From Corynebacterium stationis (GTDB lineage Bacteria; Actinomycetota; Actinomycetes; Mycobacteriales; Mycobacteriaceae), in NCBI RefSeq assembly GCF_001941345.1, contig NZ_CP009252.1, positions 1 to 53,466 on the forward strand: a stretch of 53,466 bases of DNA, written 5' to 3'. Positions 31,357 to 42,327 of the stretch are shown piece by piece; position 1 is the first letter of the stretch; each line of letters starts with the position of its first letter. The notes beneath the pieces are model-generated. The model made no database searches. It was not told the DNA's origin and saw nothing but the letters and a program-made list of their open reading frames with translations. A program made the translations under genes and the position numbers.

Positions 31357-32807
31357 AGGGGATGCGGACGGAATCCTGAAAGGTTTTCCTAGTGAACCGT
31401 TCCTACACCCTAGAAGAACGCAAGAAGGCTGTCGCGGAGTATCGACGAACCAAATCTGTCGTGGAAACGATCCGCAATCTGGGCTACCCAGGCCGTTGGA
31501 CAATGTACAAATGGCTGCGGGAGCCTCTCAAGCCGGGTCCTAAGCCACGCAAGCAAGCCACAAAGCTACGTTCCTATCCTTGGAAGCTCAAGCTTGAAGC
31601 TGTGCAGATGTACAAAGAGGGCCTACGTCCTCAGGAAATCGCCGACAAACTCGATCTGTATACGAAGATGAGCGTATACAGTTGGGCGCAAGCATATCGT
31701 GAACTCGGCGAATGGGGCCTGATGTCCAACGAAGAACGAAGAACTGAAAGAAAAATCCCGACCAAGAAATCTCTCAAAGCCTCGCTACCAGACGATCCAA
31801 AAGAGCTAAAGAAGCTGGCAGCTCAATTGATGGTTGAAAAAGCAGTGATGGCTGAGGAGCTGATGTTAATAAAAAAAGACGACAGCGTCACTCCGGGAGC
31901 ACTGAACAATCTTCAGAAGACTCTGGTAGTTGACGCACTCCGAAACCACCTTCCGCTTCCCATGCTGTTGGAAACAGCAGGCCTTTCTACCTCTACGTTC
32001 TACTATCAACTCGCAGCCCAGGCTCGCCTAGACCCGCTACAAGATGTCAGGCTGCGCATTGCTGAAATAGCTGAGGAAAGCCACTTTACTTACGGCTATC
32101 GCAGAACTTGGTGGGTATTGCGTCATGAGGGTATCACTATTAGCGAAAAGGTCGTCCGCCGGCTAATGCAGGAGATGGCAATCCCAGTTCGTAGCCCGCG
32201 AAGGAAAATTCGATATTCCAGCTACGCAGGGGAAATAACTCCAGCGCCGCCGAATATCGTCAAAAGAAACTTTCATGCAGACGAGCCAAGCATGCTGTGG
32301 TTGACCGACATAACCGAGTTTGTAGCCAGCAACGGAAAAGTTTATCTCTCGGCCATTGTGGACTGTTTTGACGGAAAGATTGTCGGATGGAAAACCGGTC
32401 GCCATCCCACGATGGAAATAGCAGAGAAATCCCTTATAGAAGCGCTTGAATCCCATCCACCAACAGCGTTGAACAAGCTTGTTGTGCACTCTGACCGGGG
32501 CACTCACTACCGCGCCAATAGCTGGATAACCATAACCCGAACGGCCGGAATCATTAGATCTATGTCCAAAAAAGGGTGTTCACCAGATAACTCAGCTTGT
32601 GAGGGCTTCTTTGGCCGGATGAAAAATGAAATGTACTACCACAAGATTTGGCACAGGGTAGATGAGCTTGAAGAAGCAGTAAATTCCTACATTGAGTTTT
32701 ACAACAAAGTCAGAATTAAAGACTCTCTCGGCGGAATAAGCATCCATGCACACCGAAACCTGATAGCTTCATAACCGAAACAATCCTAAAAACAGTCCGC
32801 ATCCCCT
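31357..32807 (+). mobile_element. Intact IS3-family insertion sequence (about 1.45 kb)
   Basis: The ends are aggggatgcggac (from 31357) and the complementary gtccgcatcccct (to 32807). Between them lies one full-length transposase. The 3-bp flanks gat and tcg differ, so no target duplication is visible. Base composition is closer to the plasmid backbone than to the metal modules. It marks the border between the backbone and the manganese module. Confidence 0.88.
31392..32774 (+). CDS. IS3-family transposase, single-frame OrfAB (460 aa)
   Basis: Catalyses excision and insertion of the surrounding IS. It starts with a GTG at 31392. The N-terminal half has two helix-turn-helix units (SYTLEERKKAVAEYRRTKSV and YPWKLKLEAVQMYKEGLRPQ) and a leucine-rich linker. 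The C-terminal half is an rve integrase core with the DDE residues in LWLTDITEFVASNGKVYLSA, LVVHSDRGTHYRAN, and SACEGFFGRMKNEMYY. Most IS3 elements need a -1 frameshift to fuse OrfA and OrfB; here the two parts are already in one frame, as in some IS150-type variants. It should be functional. Confidence 0.93.
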   Translation: MNRSYTLEERKKAVAEYRRTKSVVETIRNLGYPGRWTMYKWLREPLKPGPKPRKQATKLRSYPWKLKLEAVQMYKEGLRPQEIADKLDLYTKMSVYSWAQAYRELGEWGLMSNEERRTERKIPTKKSLKASLPDDPKELKKLAAQLMVEKAVMAEELMLIKKDDSVTPGALNNLQKTLVVDALRNHLPLPMLLETAGLSTSTFYYQLAAQARLDPLQDVRLRIAEIAEESHFTYGYRRTWWVLRHEGITISEKVVRRLMQEMAIPVRSPRRKIRYSSYAGEITPAPPNIVKRNFHADEPSMLWLTDITEFVASNGKVYLSAIVDCFDGKIVGWKTGRHPTMEIAEKSLIEALESHPPTALNKLVVHSDRGTHYRANSWITITRTAGIIRSMSKKGCSPDNSACEGFFGRMKNEMYYHKIWHRVDELEEAVNSYIEFYNKVRIKDSLGGISIHAHRNLIAS

Positions 32808-32984
32808 TCGTGGTGCGGCTACCGTTCGCCGAATGTTTTCGAAGCCGCCGGATCGGTTACACTAACTATCGCATCTTGATTAAATCCCCGTGTCCACTTT
32901 CCGGGGTTCGGGCCCGCGTATCGCTTCCTGGATTTCTAGACACGCAGTTTCATCTCGGCGTCGGGATCCAAGTCAGCAGATGTC
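32808..32984. other. Spacer with an IS-end-like sequence
   Basis: gtgtccactttccggggttc at about 32891 resembles the IS3 end at 38374 and 38911 (gtgtccactaaacgggggtc). It may be a further relic of that element or chance. No gene is seen. Confidence 0.35.
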
Positions 32985-33653
32985 TCAGTCACCTCGTTGA
33001 ACGCGAATATCTTCAAGGCCTGTCTCGGCGATGGTGACCTCCTTGTCACCGACCTTCACCCGTAACATGCCCGCCACAGGAACGCCCGGCACGGTCAGGC
33101 GTGTGCCGGGCACTATTCCATGGTCAGCCAGGTAGCGCAGCAGCTGCGGGTCCCGGTCATCAATCTGCTCGACTGTGACCGACTCTCCCTCGCCGACCGC
33201 GGCAAGGCTGACCCCCTCCACTTTCTTGACCTGCCCCTGGGCGTCCGGGATGGGGTCTCCGTGCGGGTCACGGTCGGGATGTTCCAGATGGGCCTCGATG
33301 CGTGCCAGGAACCGGTCCGAGACGGCGTGTTCGAGAAGCTCCGCGTCCTCGTGCACCTCATCCCACGTGTAGTCGAGCACCCGGACCAGAAAGGTCTCCA
33401 GCAGCCGGTGGCGCCGCACCATGGCCACCGCCAGCTCCCGCCCCTCCGGGGTCAGCATGACCCCGCGGTAAGGCTCCTGTTTGACCAGCCCCTTGTTGGC
33501 CAGACGCCGGATCGCCTCGGAGGCGGTCGTTGTCTTCTGTCCCACTCGAGCGGCCAGTTCCCCGAGGGGGGCGGATCCGCCGGAGTACTCGGTGGCGGTC
33601 CAGATCGCCTTCAGATAGTCCTGTGATCGGTCGGGCAGGTCGCTTACGTGCAT
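32985..33653 (-). CDS. mntR: DtxR/MntR-family metal-dependent repressor (222 aa)
   Basis: The N-terminal winged helix (DYLKAIWTATEYSGGSAPLG, then RVGQKTTTASEAIRRLANKG) is followed by the metal-binding dimerisation domain. Candidate ligands in that domain are HRLLETFLVRVLDYTWDEVH and the following ELLEHAVSD. The C-terminal 75 residues form an SH3-like FeoA domain (RYLADHGIVPGTRLTVPGVP). The length matches three-domain DtxR/MntR proteins. The ATG at 33651-33653 has ggggag upstream. It is divergent from a broken manganese ABC-transporter binding-protein gene and upstream of mntH, so a Mn(II)-responsive role is most likely. It probably binds the inverted repeat at 33705-33751. Confidence 0.9.
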   Translation of the reverse strand: MHVSDLPDRSQDYLKAIWTATEYSGGSAPLGELAARVGQKTTTASEAIRRLANKGLVKQEPYRGVMLTPEGRELAVAMVRRHRLLETFLVRVLDYTWDEVHEDAELLEHAVSDRFLARIEAHLEHPDRDPHGDPIPDAQGQVKKVEGVSLAAVGEGESVTVEQIDDRDPQLLRYLADHGIVPGTRLTVPGVPVAGMLRVKVGDKEVTIAETGLEDIRVQRGD

Positions 33654-33704
33654 GCTCCCCAGTTTATCGGACCCCGTCGGGGGTGGAACCCCACTTGCCG
33701 AGCG

Positions 33705-33751
33705 GAAAGTTCATGGTTAGGATTACCGAAAGCTCAATATAATGAACTTTC
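33705..33751. promoter_or_regulatory. Probable MntR operator over a consensus -10 box
   Basis: gaaagttcat (33705-33714) and atgaactttc (33742-33751) form a perfect 10-bp inverted repeat. The second arm overlaps a consensus tataat (33738-33743) that would drive the mntA remnant. It lies in the gap between mntR and that gene, where repressor sites of this family usually occur. Confidence 0.65.
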
Positions 33752-33779
33752 ATATTCATTTCCACCTAGGAGAGTTGAT

Positions 33780-34084
33780 GTGACCCGGAGACGACACCTG
33801 CTGACCGCCACCGCCGTGGCCACGGATGGCGATGCCCTCCTCGAGGTGTACGCCACCACCGGTTACCTGGCCGACGCCGTCGCCCACATCGCCCCCGAGG
33901 CCGAGGTGGCCCCCATGGTGGGCCCGGGCGGGGACCGGCAGCGGCCGTCGGCGAGCTGCTCCCTGAGGAGCTGCTGATGGATTGGCCCGAGACCGACGAT
34001 GAGGGCAACGCGCTATTTGGCCCGCACATCTGGAATGGCCCGGAGGCCTGGTCCCGGGTCGTCGGACAAAACGATGATGGTTGA
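33780..34084 (+). pseudogene. mntA: Mn/Zn ABC-transporter solute-binding protein, remnant with large internal deletion
   Basis: A GTG at 33780 with aggagag upstream opens a frame reading LLEVYATTGYLADAVAHIAP and EAEVAPMVGPGGD, the characteristic start of TroA/MntA binding proteins. The frame then breaks. In a second frame the DNA continues LLPEELLMDWPETDDEGNAL, then FGPHIWNGPEAWSRVVGQ, and stops at 34082-34084. In intact proteins about 60 residues separate these parts and another 150 follow. So the gene has lost an internal piece, changed frame and lost its 3' half. The permease and ATPase genes are also missing. The lipoprotein would have delivered Mn(II) to an ABC importer. Confidence 0.8.
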
Positions 34085-34156
34085 CCAGGCAGCGCAGTAA
34101 AGCTGGACAGAACGAAGTTTTTGTAACGACTGTTTGACAAGGTGTGAGACAACGAG

Positions 34157-35395
34157 ATGAGTGCCGGAATCGCCGAGCCCAAAACCCGGGGCCGCAAGAC
34201 CGCTTGGCTGCTTGGCCCTGCCTTGGTGGCGGGGGTCGCTTACCTTGATCCGGGCAATGTGGCGGTCAATATGTCAGCAGGAGCGCAGTTTGGGTACTTG
34301 CTGGTGTGGGTGATTGTTGCGGCCAATATGGCGGCTTGGTTGATCCAGTACATGTCCGCGAAGTTGGGCTTGGCCACGGGGTCGAGCATGGCTGAGCTCC
34401 TGGGGAAGCGCATCAAGAGCCGACCAGGTCGGGTCCTATACGGACTGCAGGCGCAGTTCGTGGCGATCGCCACTGATATTGCCGAGGTAATCGGCGGAGC
34501 GGTAGCCCTGTGGATCCTGTTCGACATTCCACTCGTGATGGGGGCGATCATCACGGGCTTGATCTCCACTATCTTGCTTCTGGTACAGGCTAGGCGGGAC
34601 GCGAAGACCTTCGAGTTCGCGATCATCGGCCTGATGATGGTCATCGTGGTCGGATTTTGTTACGGCCTGTTCCTGGCGCCGCCCGAACCCGGTGCTGTCC
34701 TTGAGGGGATGATTCCTCGGTTCGATGGTACTCAGTCGGTGCTGCTTGCAGCGAGCATCTTGGGGGCGACGGTTATGCCGCATGCGATCTACGCCCACTC
34801 TTCACTTGCCCGTGACCGCTTCGGAATCGATAAGACCTATCCGTTGCCGCGGCTGATTCGAGCCACTCGAGTCGATGTCACGATCGCGCTCACGATCGCA
34901 GGATCCGTCAACCTGGTGATGCTGCTCGTTGCTGCGACCGTTCTTCCCGGGGTATCGGGCACCGATACCCTTGAAGGTGCCCACGCCGCCATACAGAATG
35001 CGCTTGGAGTTACGGCCGGGTGGATGTTCGCGATCGCACTCCTGGCCTCCGGTCTCGCCTCGACAGCTGTCGGCGCTTATGCTGGGAGCGATATCATGGG
35101 CGGTCTCTTCCGCACCCGCCTGAAACTCCTCACCCGACGTCTGATCACCATCATCCCGTCCATCATCGTGCTCGCGATCGGTACCGACCCCACGTATGCC
35201 CTGGTGCTGAGTCAGGTGATCCTCTCCTTTGGGATCCCGTTCGCCCTCGTTCCTCTGGTGTGGCTGACCTCGCGAAAAAAGCTCATGGGATCCGCGGTAA
35301 ATACTTGGTGGACAACGGCGATGGGCTGGCTCGTCACTGCCGGAATCATTGCACTCAACATCGCACTCATCGCGCTCGAAACAGGTATCGTTTGA
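34157..35395 (+). CDS. mntH: NRAMP-family Mn(II)/Fe(II) importer MntH (412 aa)
   Basis: A proton-coupled transporter of divalent metals in the cytoplasmic membrane. Eleven hydrophobic helices are visible. The conserved metal-binding motifs are present: DPGN in GVAYLDPGNVAVNMSAGAQF (helix 1) and MPHAIYAHSS in ATVMPHAIYAHSSLARDRF (helix 6). The transport signature GLASTAVGAYAGSDIM follows in the later half. The ATG at 34157 has a weak ribosome site, so leaderless or coupled translation is possible. It follows the mntA remnant and shares its upstream control region. The intact importer next to an intact mntR suggests that Mn uptake now depends on MntH alone in this cluster. Confidence 0.93.
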   Translation: MSAGIAEPKTRGRKTAWLLGPALVAGVAYLDPGNVAVNMSAGAQFGYLLVWVIVAANMAAWLIQYMSAKLGLATGSSMAELLGKRIKSRPGRVLYGLQAQFVAIATDIAEVIGGAVALWILFDIPLVMGAIITGLISTILLLVQARRDAKTFEFAIIGLMMVIVVGFCYGLFLAPPEPGAVLEGMIPRFDGTQSVLLAASILGATVMPHAIYAHSSLARDRFGIDKTYPLPRLIRATRVDVTIALTIAGSVNLVMLLVAATVLPGVSGTDTLEGAHAAIQNALGVTAGWMFAIALLASGLASTAVGAYAGSDIMGGLFRTRLKLLTRRLITIIPSIIVLAIGTDPTYALVLSQVILSFGIPFALVPLVWLTSRKKLMGSAVNTWWTTAMGWLVTAGIIALNIALIALETGIV

Positions 35396-35568
35396 GCCCA
35401 TATCGACTGCGCTTTTCATGTCTTTGCGTCCGGCAAGCAACGAATCGGAAGCGGAAGGTTGACGGTTTCCAGTCATCATTGCGAATCCTGACCAGATGAG
35501 GGATTCAGATGGTGTGAGGTGGCCTGGGTTGGTCGGAGACTAGGTTTTACCCTAGGAGGAAGATCAGC

Positions 35569-35858
35569 ATGGCACGACCCAGTCAGTACGACGCAGCCAC
35601 GCAGGACCGCGCGGTGCGCATGTACTTCGAACGCCTGGAGGAAGGCGACATCTCCAAGGCAGGTGCTCGCCGGGAAATCGGCGAGCTTCTCGGCGTGAAG
35701 GAATCCACCTTGCGCAACTGGATCCGCAAACAGGAAAAGCAGGCCGAAGCTCCTGAGCCCAGTTCCTTGTCCTACGAGCAACTCCAGGCCGCCTACGACG
35801 AGCAGGCCAAGGAAGTGGCCAAGCTGCGACGTGCCAATGAGATTTTGAAGACGGCGTC
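35569..35858 (+). pseudogene. IS3 transposase OrfA, cut by an IS30 insertion
   Basis: The ATG at 35569 has aggagg upstream. The protein reads MARPSQYDAATQDRAVRMYF, a helix-turn-helix (GELLGVKESTLRNWIRKQEK), and a leucine-zipper-like tail (AKLRRANEILKTAS). After KTAS the frame enters the IS30 end. In the uninterrupted element it would continue AFFAQAELDR, which is found at about 37089-37120 beyond the insertion. Confidence 0.85.
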
Positions 35859-37085
35859 CTTGGGTTCAATCCGTCAACGCAACATCACTTCGTACTGCTC
35901 AGCGGGGGGTACGGAACCCGAGAACCTTGCGGGGACGGTTGTTGAGCTTGTCAGCGACCTCATCAAGATCGGCCTGACTGAAGCCCTTCATCGATGACTT
36001 CTTCGGAAAGTACTGCCGCAACAACCGGTTAGTATTCTCGTTTGTTCCACGTTGCCACGGGGAATGAGGATCAGCGAAATACACCTTCATCCCCGTACCG
36101 GCAGCGACTTCTTTATGACCGGCCAATTCCATTCCCCGGTCCCACGTCAACGACCGCTTCGCCCTATCCGGCAGATGCCGCAATTCACGAACGAGTCCTG
36201 CTGTCACGGATGCCGCATGACGGGAGTGGACGTGCACAACCCGCGTCAACCGAGTCGCGCGTTCGACCACCGTAGCGATCTGCGACTGACCGGAGCCGAT
36301 GACGAGATCTCCCTCCCAGTGCCCGATCTGGGCCCGGTCATCTCCCTCCGCCGGGCGCTGGGAGATCGGCACGGCGTCTTTGATCTGGGAGCGCCACTGC
36401 CCACTGGTCGTGTTGGAGCGTGCCTTCCTGATCGGCCGGCGGGAACGGAGACGTTTCTGCAGGGCTTTCGGCAACACACCCCTGGACTGGATGAACAGTG
36501 ATTTGTAGATCGACTCGTGAGAGATCTGCATCCGCGAGGTGGGAGAGTAGGTGATCTTGAGTCGTCCGGCGATCTGTTCCGGTGACCAGTCTTCACGCAG
36601 GCGCGCGGCCACGTATCCGCGCAGGACCGGGTTCTTGGCGAGTGTGCAGCGTTGCGGTCGTCGGGCACGGCGCCAAGATCGATCATCGGCATCGATGGCG
36701 CGGTAAGCCTGACGGCCCTTGTTGCGGTTGATTTCGCGGCTGATGGTCGACGCCGAGCGGTTGAGCATCCGGGCAATGGCGCGGCAGGACATCCCGGCGC
36801 TTATACCGCGGGAGATCTCTTCACGCTCTGCCAGCGTAAGAGAGCCTGGGCGGTGTTTCTGCGCGGGAAGATAAATCCCTCCCCGGGGCAGGAGAATGGA
36901 AAAGATTGATCCTGGCGGGGAACCGACTTCACGTGATATTTCGCTGAGGGAAGAACCGGTCTTCCATAGATCCCAGACTTTCTGGCGTTGATCTTTGGGT
37001 AAGCCTGGCCGTCCGATTGTGGCCATCTGATTCTCCCCTTCATGAGGTGGGCGGAGATGGTGTTGCACTCACGGGTTGAGTCTAA
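35859..37085 (-). mobile_element. IS30-family insertion sequence inside the IS3 element
   Basis: The ends ttgggttcaatccgtcaacg (left) and ttagactcaacccgtgagtg (right, read inward) align well. A 3-bp duplication gtc lies at 35856-35858 and 37086-37088. The single transposase gene is on the minus strand. Confidence 0.85.
35874..37026 (-). CDS. IS30-family transposase, C-terminus altered by a one-base slip
   Basis: The ATG at 37024-37026 has ggggaga upstream. The N-terminal domain has a helix-turn-helix (LSEISREVGSPPGSIFSILL) and the IS30 motif LTLAEREEISRGISAGMSCR. The catalytic core shows GHWEGDLVIGSGQSQIATVV, LTWDRGMELAGH, and DPHSPWQRGTNENTNRLLRQ with the DDE residues. The frame as given stops at 35899 after LGFRTPR. 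Removing one base from a run of six G/C (35903-35908) gives RTPAEQYEVMLR and a stop at 35874, the normal IS30 ending. So the last 10 residues are lost through a homopolymer slip or sequencing error. Activity may still be kept. Confidence 0.85.
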
Positions 37086-37086
37086 G

Positions 37087-38047
37087 TCGGCTTTTTCGCT
37101 CAGGCGGAGCTCGACCGCAAACTTCGGTGATCGTGGAGTTCATCCGCACCTACCGGAAGCGCTTCGGGGTCGAGCCAATCTGCGAAACCTTGACTGCCCA
37201 TGGCATCGCGATTGCCCCGAGCACCTTTTACGCCCACCAGGCCCGCGGCTTCGGCCCCTCAGAAGCTGAGCTGGATGAGGCCTACGATGCCCACCGCATC
37301 TTTCGGCTGTGGGAGGGAAACCGCAAGGTTTACGGCCGGCGCAAGCTCTGGAAGACCGCCATACGCGACGGCATGACCATCGGGCGTGACCAGGTCGAAC
37401 GGCTGATGAAGATCACCGGCATCCACGGTGTCTCACGAGGGATGCACTGCAAGAAAACGACCGTGGCCCACCCTGCCCACCGTCGGCACCCGGACCTGAT
37501 CAACCGGCGGTGGAGCCATCCGACGCGTCCGGATCAGTGGTGGATCGCGGACTTCACCTACGTGTGGACCAGCAAGGGATTCTGCTACGTCGCCTTCATC
37601 GTCGACGCGTACTCGCGGATGATCCTCGGCTGGGTGGTCACCCGGATGGTGCTCATGGCCCTGGAACACGCGTTGTTCAGCCGGAAACGGACGCGGATGG
37701 GCTTCACCGCCACCGGCATTGTCCATCACTCCGATGCCGGTGCGCAGTACACGTCGCTGGCGTTCACGGACGCGCTGACAGACGCCGGACTGCAGGGCTC
37801 GATCGGCTCCGTGGGTGACGCCCTGGACAACGCGATGATGGAGTCGACGATCGGGCTCTACAAAACCGAGCTCATCCGCTTCGATCCACGTCGTACGTGG
37901 AGGGATGCCCAGGAGGTCGAAACGGAAACGGCCTCGTGGGTCTACTGGTACAATCACCAGCGTCTGCACTCGTCGATCGGTGACGTTCCCCCGATCGAAT
38001 ACGAGCAGGACTACGAGGAATTCAACATCACCCGAAAAGCCCAGTAA
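37087..38047 (+). pseudogene. IS3 transposase OrfB, separated from OrfA
   Basis: From SAFFAQAELDR-like codons in the OrfA frame the second frame opens as TSVIVEFIRTYRKRFGVEPI. The rve catalytic core follows: WWIADFTYVWTSKGFCYVAF (first Asp), IVHHSDAGAQYTSLAFTDAL (second Asp), and DNAMMESTIGLYKTELI (Glu). It ends at a TAA at 38045-38047. The core is complete, but normal synthesis as an OrfAB fusion is blocked by the IS30 insertion. Confidence 0.88.
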
Positions 38048-38149
38048 GGCTTTTAACCGTAGTTTCCGAAAAACTCAGGCCGATTCAGTGCGCTGGGCGT
38101 GGAAAAAGTCACCGGTGGGGTGGAGCGTCGCTGCTTCGAGCTGATCTGG

Positions 38150-38384
38150 CAAGGGTTGAGCGGCTCGGCAGCCGCAGTCGAGGTTAGAGTGCCGCTCAGT
38201 TGCGGGTCGGTGTGGTTCGTCGACGCTGGCAGCGGGAGATTGATCGACATTTTGATTAGCGGCAGATAGTTGTCGCAGGATGATCGAATAGAGATCGCCG
38301 ATGGGCTCGACGCTGGCGAGCCGGTGAAGCAGATCGCCGCGCGTATCGGGAACAGCTACCAGAGTGTGGGGGGTGTCCACTAAA
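38150..38384 (+). pseudogene. Fragment of another IS30-type transposase N-terminus
   Basis: On the + strand about 38280-38365 reads RIEIADGLDAGEPVKQIAAR and IGNSYQSV, a typical helix-turn-helix of IS30-type transposases (…AEIADGLxAGExVKxIAARIGKSYQTVYREI). It is cut after QSV by the IS3 end at about 38374 and has no start. Upstream the bases cannot be followed in one frame. Confidence 0.5.
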
Positions 38385-38385
38385 C

Positions 38386-38533
38386 GGGGGTCAGGCCCGT
38401 CCCGGCGGGCGGCGCGGGCGTCGCGTCCGGCACGCCATTTGTAGTAGCTCGACCGGTTCAAGCCGAGTACCTGGCACAGCCGCTTCACCCCGTGGGTGGT
38501 GTGGTGGTCGTCAACGAACTGGAAGCGGCTCAC
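38386..38533 (-). pseudogene. IS3 OrfB, first 45 residues only
   Basis: It reads MSRFQFVDDHHTTHGVKRLC and QVLGLNRSSYYKWRAGR, the normal opening of IS3 OrfB, then runs into the repeated IS end (GPDPRLVDT). The catalytic DDE core is missing. It overlaps the OrfA stop by 4 bp, as usual for the frameshift type. Confidence 0.8.
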
Positions 38534-38868
38534 CAGTTCGTCTCTCCCGCGAAATATTTGGCCGCCTTGCGTAAAATGTCGCGTTCGGTCGTCAGCTTCT
38601 GCGTTTCGGCTTTCAGGCGTTGGACCTCTGACCGCAGGCGGACCAGCTCCTCTTCGCCAGTTGGCTGCCCGTCCCCTGCGGGAGCTGTGGTCGAAGTGGA
38701 GGCCGGAGTCTCGCCGCGTTCTTTACGGGCCTTGTGGACCCAGGTTTTCAGCGTGCCGCGGGCGATCCCAAGGTCTTCCGAGATCGAGGAATACGAGGCT
38801 CCCTCGGTGGTCTCGTAGAGCCGGACCGCATCGGCTTTGAACTCATCGGAGTAGGTGTTTTTCGGCAT
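38530..38868 (-). CDS. IS3 OrfA (112 aa), complete
   Basis: MPKNTYSDEFKADAVRLYET opens a helix-turn-helix protein (SYSSISEDLGIARGTLKTWV) with a coiled-coil C-terminus (RLRSEVQRLKAETQKLTTER). It binds the IS ends and normally fuses to OrfB by frameshift. With OrfB lost it cannot support transposition and might act only as a repressor of related elements. Confidence 0.85.
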   Translation of the reverse strand: MPKNTYSDEFKADAVRLYETTEGASYSSISEDLGIARGTLKTWVHKARKERGETPASTSTTAPAGDGQPTGEEELVRLRSEVQRLKAETQKLTTERDILRKAAKYFAGETNW

Positions 38869-38966
38869 AGTGATCTGCTTTTTCCGGTCCAGTCTGGACC
38901 AGTTCCAGCGTGTCCACTAAACGGGGGTCAGGCCCGTTCGTTCGCCCGGTTCGGTTGCCGTTGTGG

Positions 38967-39311
38967 TTAGGAGCGGGCGAAGCGGGCGATGGCGTCGGTG
39001 ACTTCCTGGAACTTCGCATCCGCCTCCTCGCCTCCCAGCTGGGCGGCGTCGCGCACACAATGCTTCATGTGGTCATCCAGCAGGCCTAGGGCAACGTTGC
39101 GCAGCGCGGAGTTGACCGCGGAGACCTGGGTGAGGATGTCGATGCAGTACTGCTCCTCGTCGACCATGCGGTGAAGACCCCGGACCTGGCCCTCGATGCG
39201 CTTGAGGCGGGCGAGGTAGCGGTCCTTGTCGTTGATATAACCGTGGGTGGGGTAGCAGGTGCCTGACGCATCGTCGGCGGGAACGGTCTGATCAGGGGTG
39301 AGGGCATCCAT
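38967..39311 (-). CDS. csoR: CsoR copper-sensing repressor (114 aa)
   Basis: A helical repressor that leaves DNA when it binds Cu(I). The ligand triad is in the expected spacing: Cys56 (EEQYCIDIL), His81 and Cys85 (DDHMKHCV). The core also has DRYLARLKRIEGQVRGLHRM, the conserved N-terminal helix with Arg residues that contact DNA. The ATG at 39309-39311 has aaggag upstream. It is the last gene of copZ-copA-YHS-csoR, all on the minus strand. Its likely targets are the boxes at 42622-42644 and 42214-42230. The N-terminal 25 residues are an unusual acidic extension with an extra Cys (SGTCYPTHG). Confidence 0.94.
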   Translation of the reverse strand: MDALTPDQTVPADDASGTCYPTHGYINDKDRYLARLKRIEGQVRGLHRMVDEEQYCIDILTQVSAVNSALRNVALGLLDDHMKHCVRDAAQLGGEEADAKFQEVTDAIARFARS

Positions 39312-39462
39312 GATGGTCTCCTTGCTAAAAGGGGTGGGCCGGTACGTCCTGGGTCAGTGCGCAGTTCGATCAGGAGGACAGGCCCGAGAGTGTGGAACAG
39401 GGCGTGGTGACCTGGCGGCCACCACGCCCTGTGACGTTATCCTGCTGGATGGTCGGCAGATA

Positions 39463-39735
39463 TCAGCCTGCGTGGGCGTACTGGGCGGGGTTGGCGTCAA
39501 ACTTCGGGCCGCAGCCGGGGCAGCAGAGCCAGTAACGCTGGCCCTCGAAGTCACGGTAGAGGCCCTTGGCTTCTGCCTCGGCCTTGATAACCGGGGTGCC
39601 GGCCATGACGGGGCATTCGGCCGTCTCGCCGATGGTGCCCTCGGCGTTTGCCGGGGTAGAGGTGAGGGTCAGGGACTCCGGAGCGGAGGTCTGGGTGTTG
39701 TCGGAGTGGCCGCAGCCGCAAGAGGAGTCAGACAT
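39463..39735 (-). CDS. YHS/TRASH-type metal-binding small protein (90 aa)
   Basis: The N-terminus is Cys-rich (SDSSCGCGHSDN). After a Thr/Ser linker comes a YHS-like domain: ECPVMAGTPVIKAEAEAKGL, then RDFEGQRYWLCCPGCGPKFD and ANPAQYA. The CPVM and CCPGC motifs are the probable metal ligands. Such domains are found on copper pumps and metallochaperones. It sits between copA and csoR, 36 bp downstream of copA, so it is likely to buffer or deliver Cu(I) in the cytoplasm. The ATG at 39733-39735 has aagga about 12 bases upstream. Confidence 0.85.
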   Translation of the reverse strand: MSDSSCGCGHSDNTQTSAPESLTLTSTPANAEGTIGETAECPVMAGTPVIKAEAEAKGLYRDFEGQRYWLCCPGCGPKFDANPAQYAHAG

Positions 39736-39771
39736 GGGGTGGGTGTCCTTATCGGTAGAAGGGGATGGGGG

Positions 39772-42129
<2,358 letters not shown>

Positions 42130-42213
42130 CAGTTATCAGTCCTCATTGAGAGCACATCGGTGTTTATTGTCTGGATTAGGCAGCATTCCCCGCCGCCCAC
42201 TACCGCTAAACCT

Positions 42214-42230
42214 GTACCCCCTACCGGTAT
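42214..42230. promoter_or_regulatory. CsoR-like box upstream of copA
   Basis: gtaccccctaccggtat contains TACC...GGTA arms around a C-rich centre, similar to known CsoR operators. It lies 85 bp before the copA ATG. Confidence 0.6.
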
Positions 42231-42273
42231 GGAACAAGGGCGGGTGTCCCTTGCAGGGTCGCGAATGGGGAAA

Positions 42274-42314
42274 GGGCCCGATCCCGCTGCCACACAATGC
42301 GGGGGGACGGGCCT
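42274..42314 (-). terminator. Hairpin between copZ and copA
   Basis: On the minus strand aaggcccgtccccccgc and gcgggatcgggccctt form a long GC-rich stem with an 11-base loop, followed by tccccatt. It should limit read-through from copZ to copA and raise the copZ:copA ratio. Confidence 0.65.
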
Positions 42315-42327
42315 TATGGGGGAGCGC

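Larger units (their letters stand above)
35515..38087 (+). mobile_element. IS3-family element interrupted by an IS30-family element
   Basis: The outer ends tgaggtggcctgggttggtc (from 35515) and tgaatcggcctgagtttttc (read inward from 38087) match at about 16 of 22 positions. A 3-bp target duplication gtg is present on both sides (35512-35514 and 38088-38090). OrfA is split by the IS30-family insertion at 35859. Without that insertion the element would be about 1.34 kb, normal for the family. Confidence 0.85.
38374..38934 (-). mobile_element. Half of an IS3-family element with directly repeated left ends
   Basis: The left end gtgtccactaaacgggggtc (at 38911-38934 with following bases) and OrfA plus the start of OrfB are present on the minus strand. 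At 38374-38400 the same end sequence occurs again in the same orientation, where the inverted right end should be absent or far away. So OrfB is cut after about 45 residues. This is what recombination between two tandem or neighbouring copies would leave. Confidence 0.75.
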
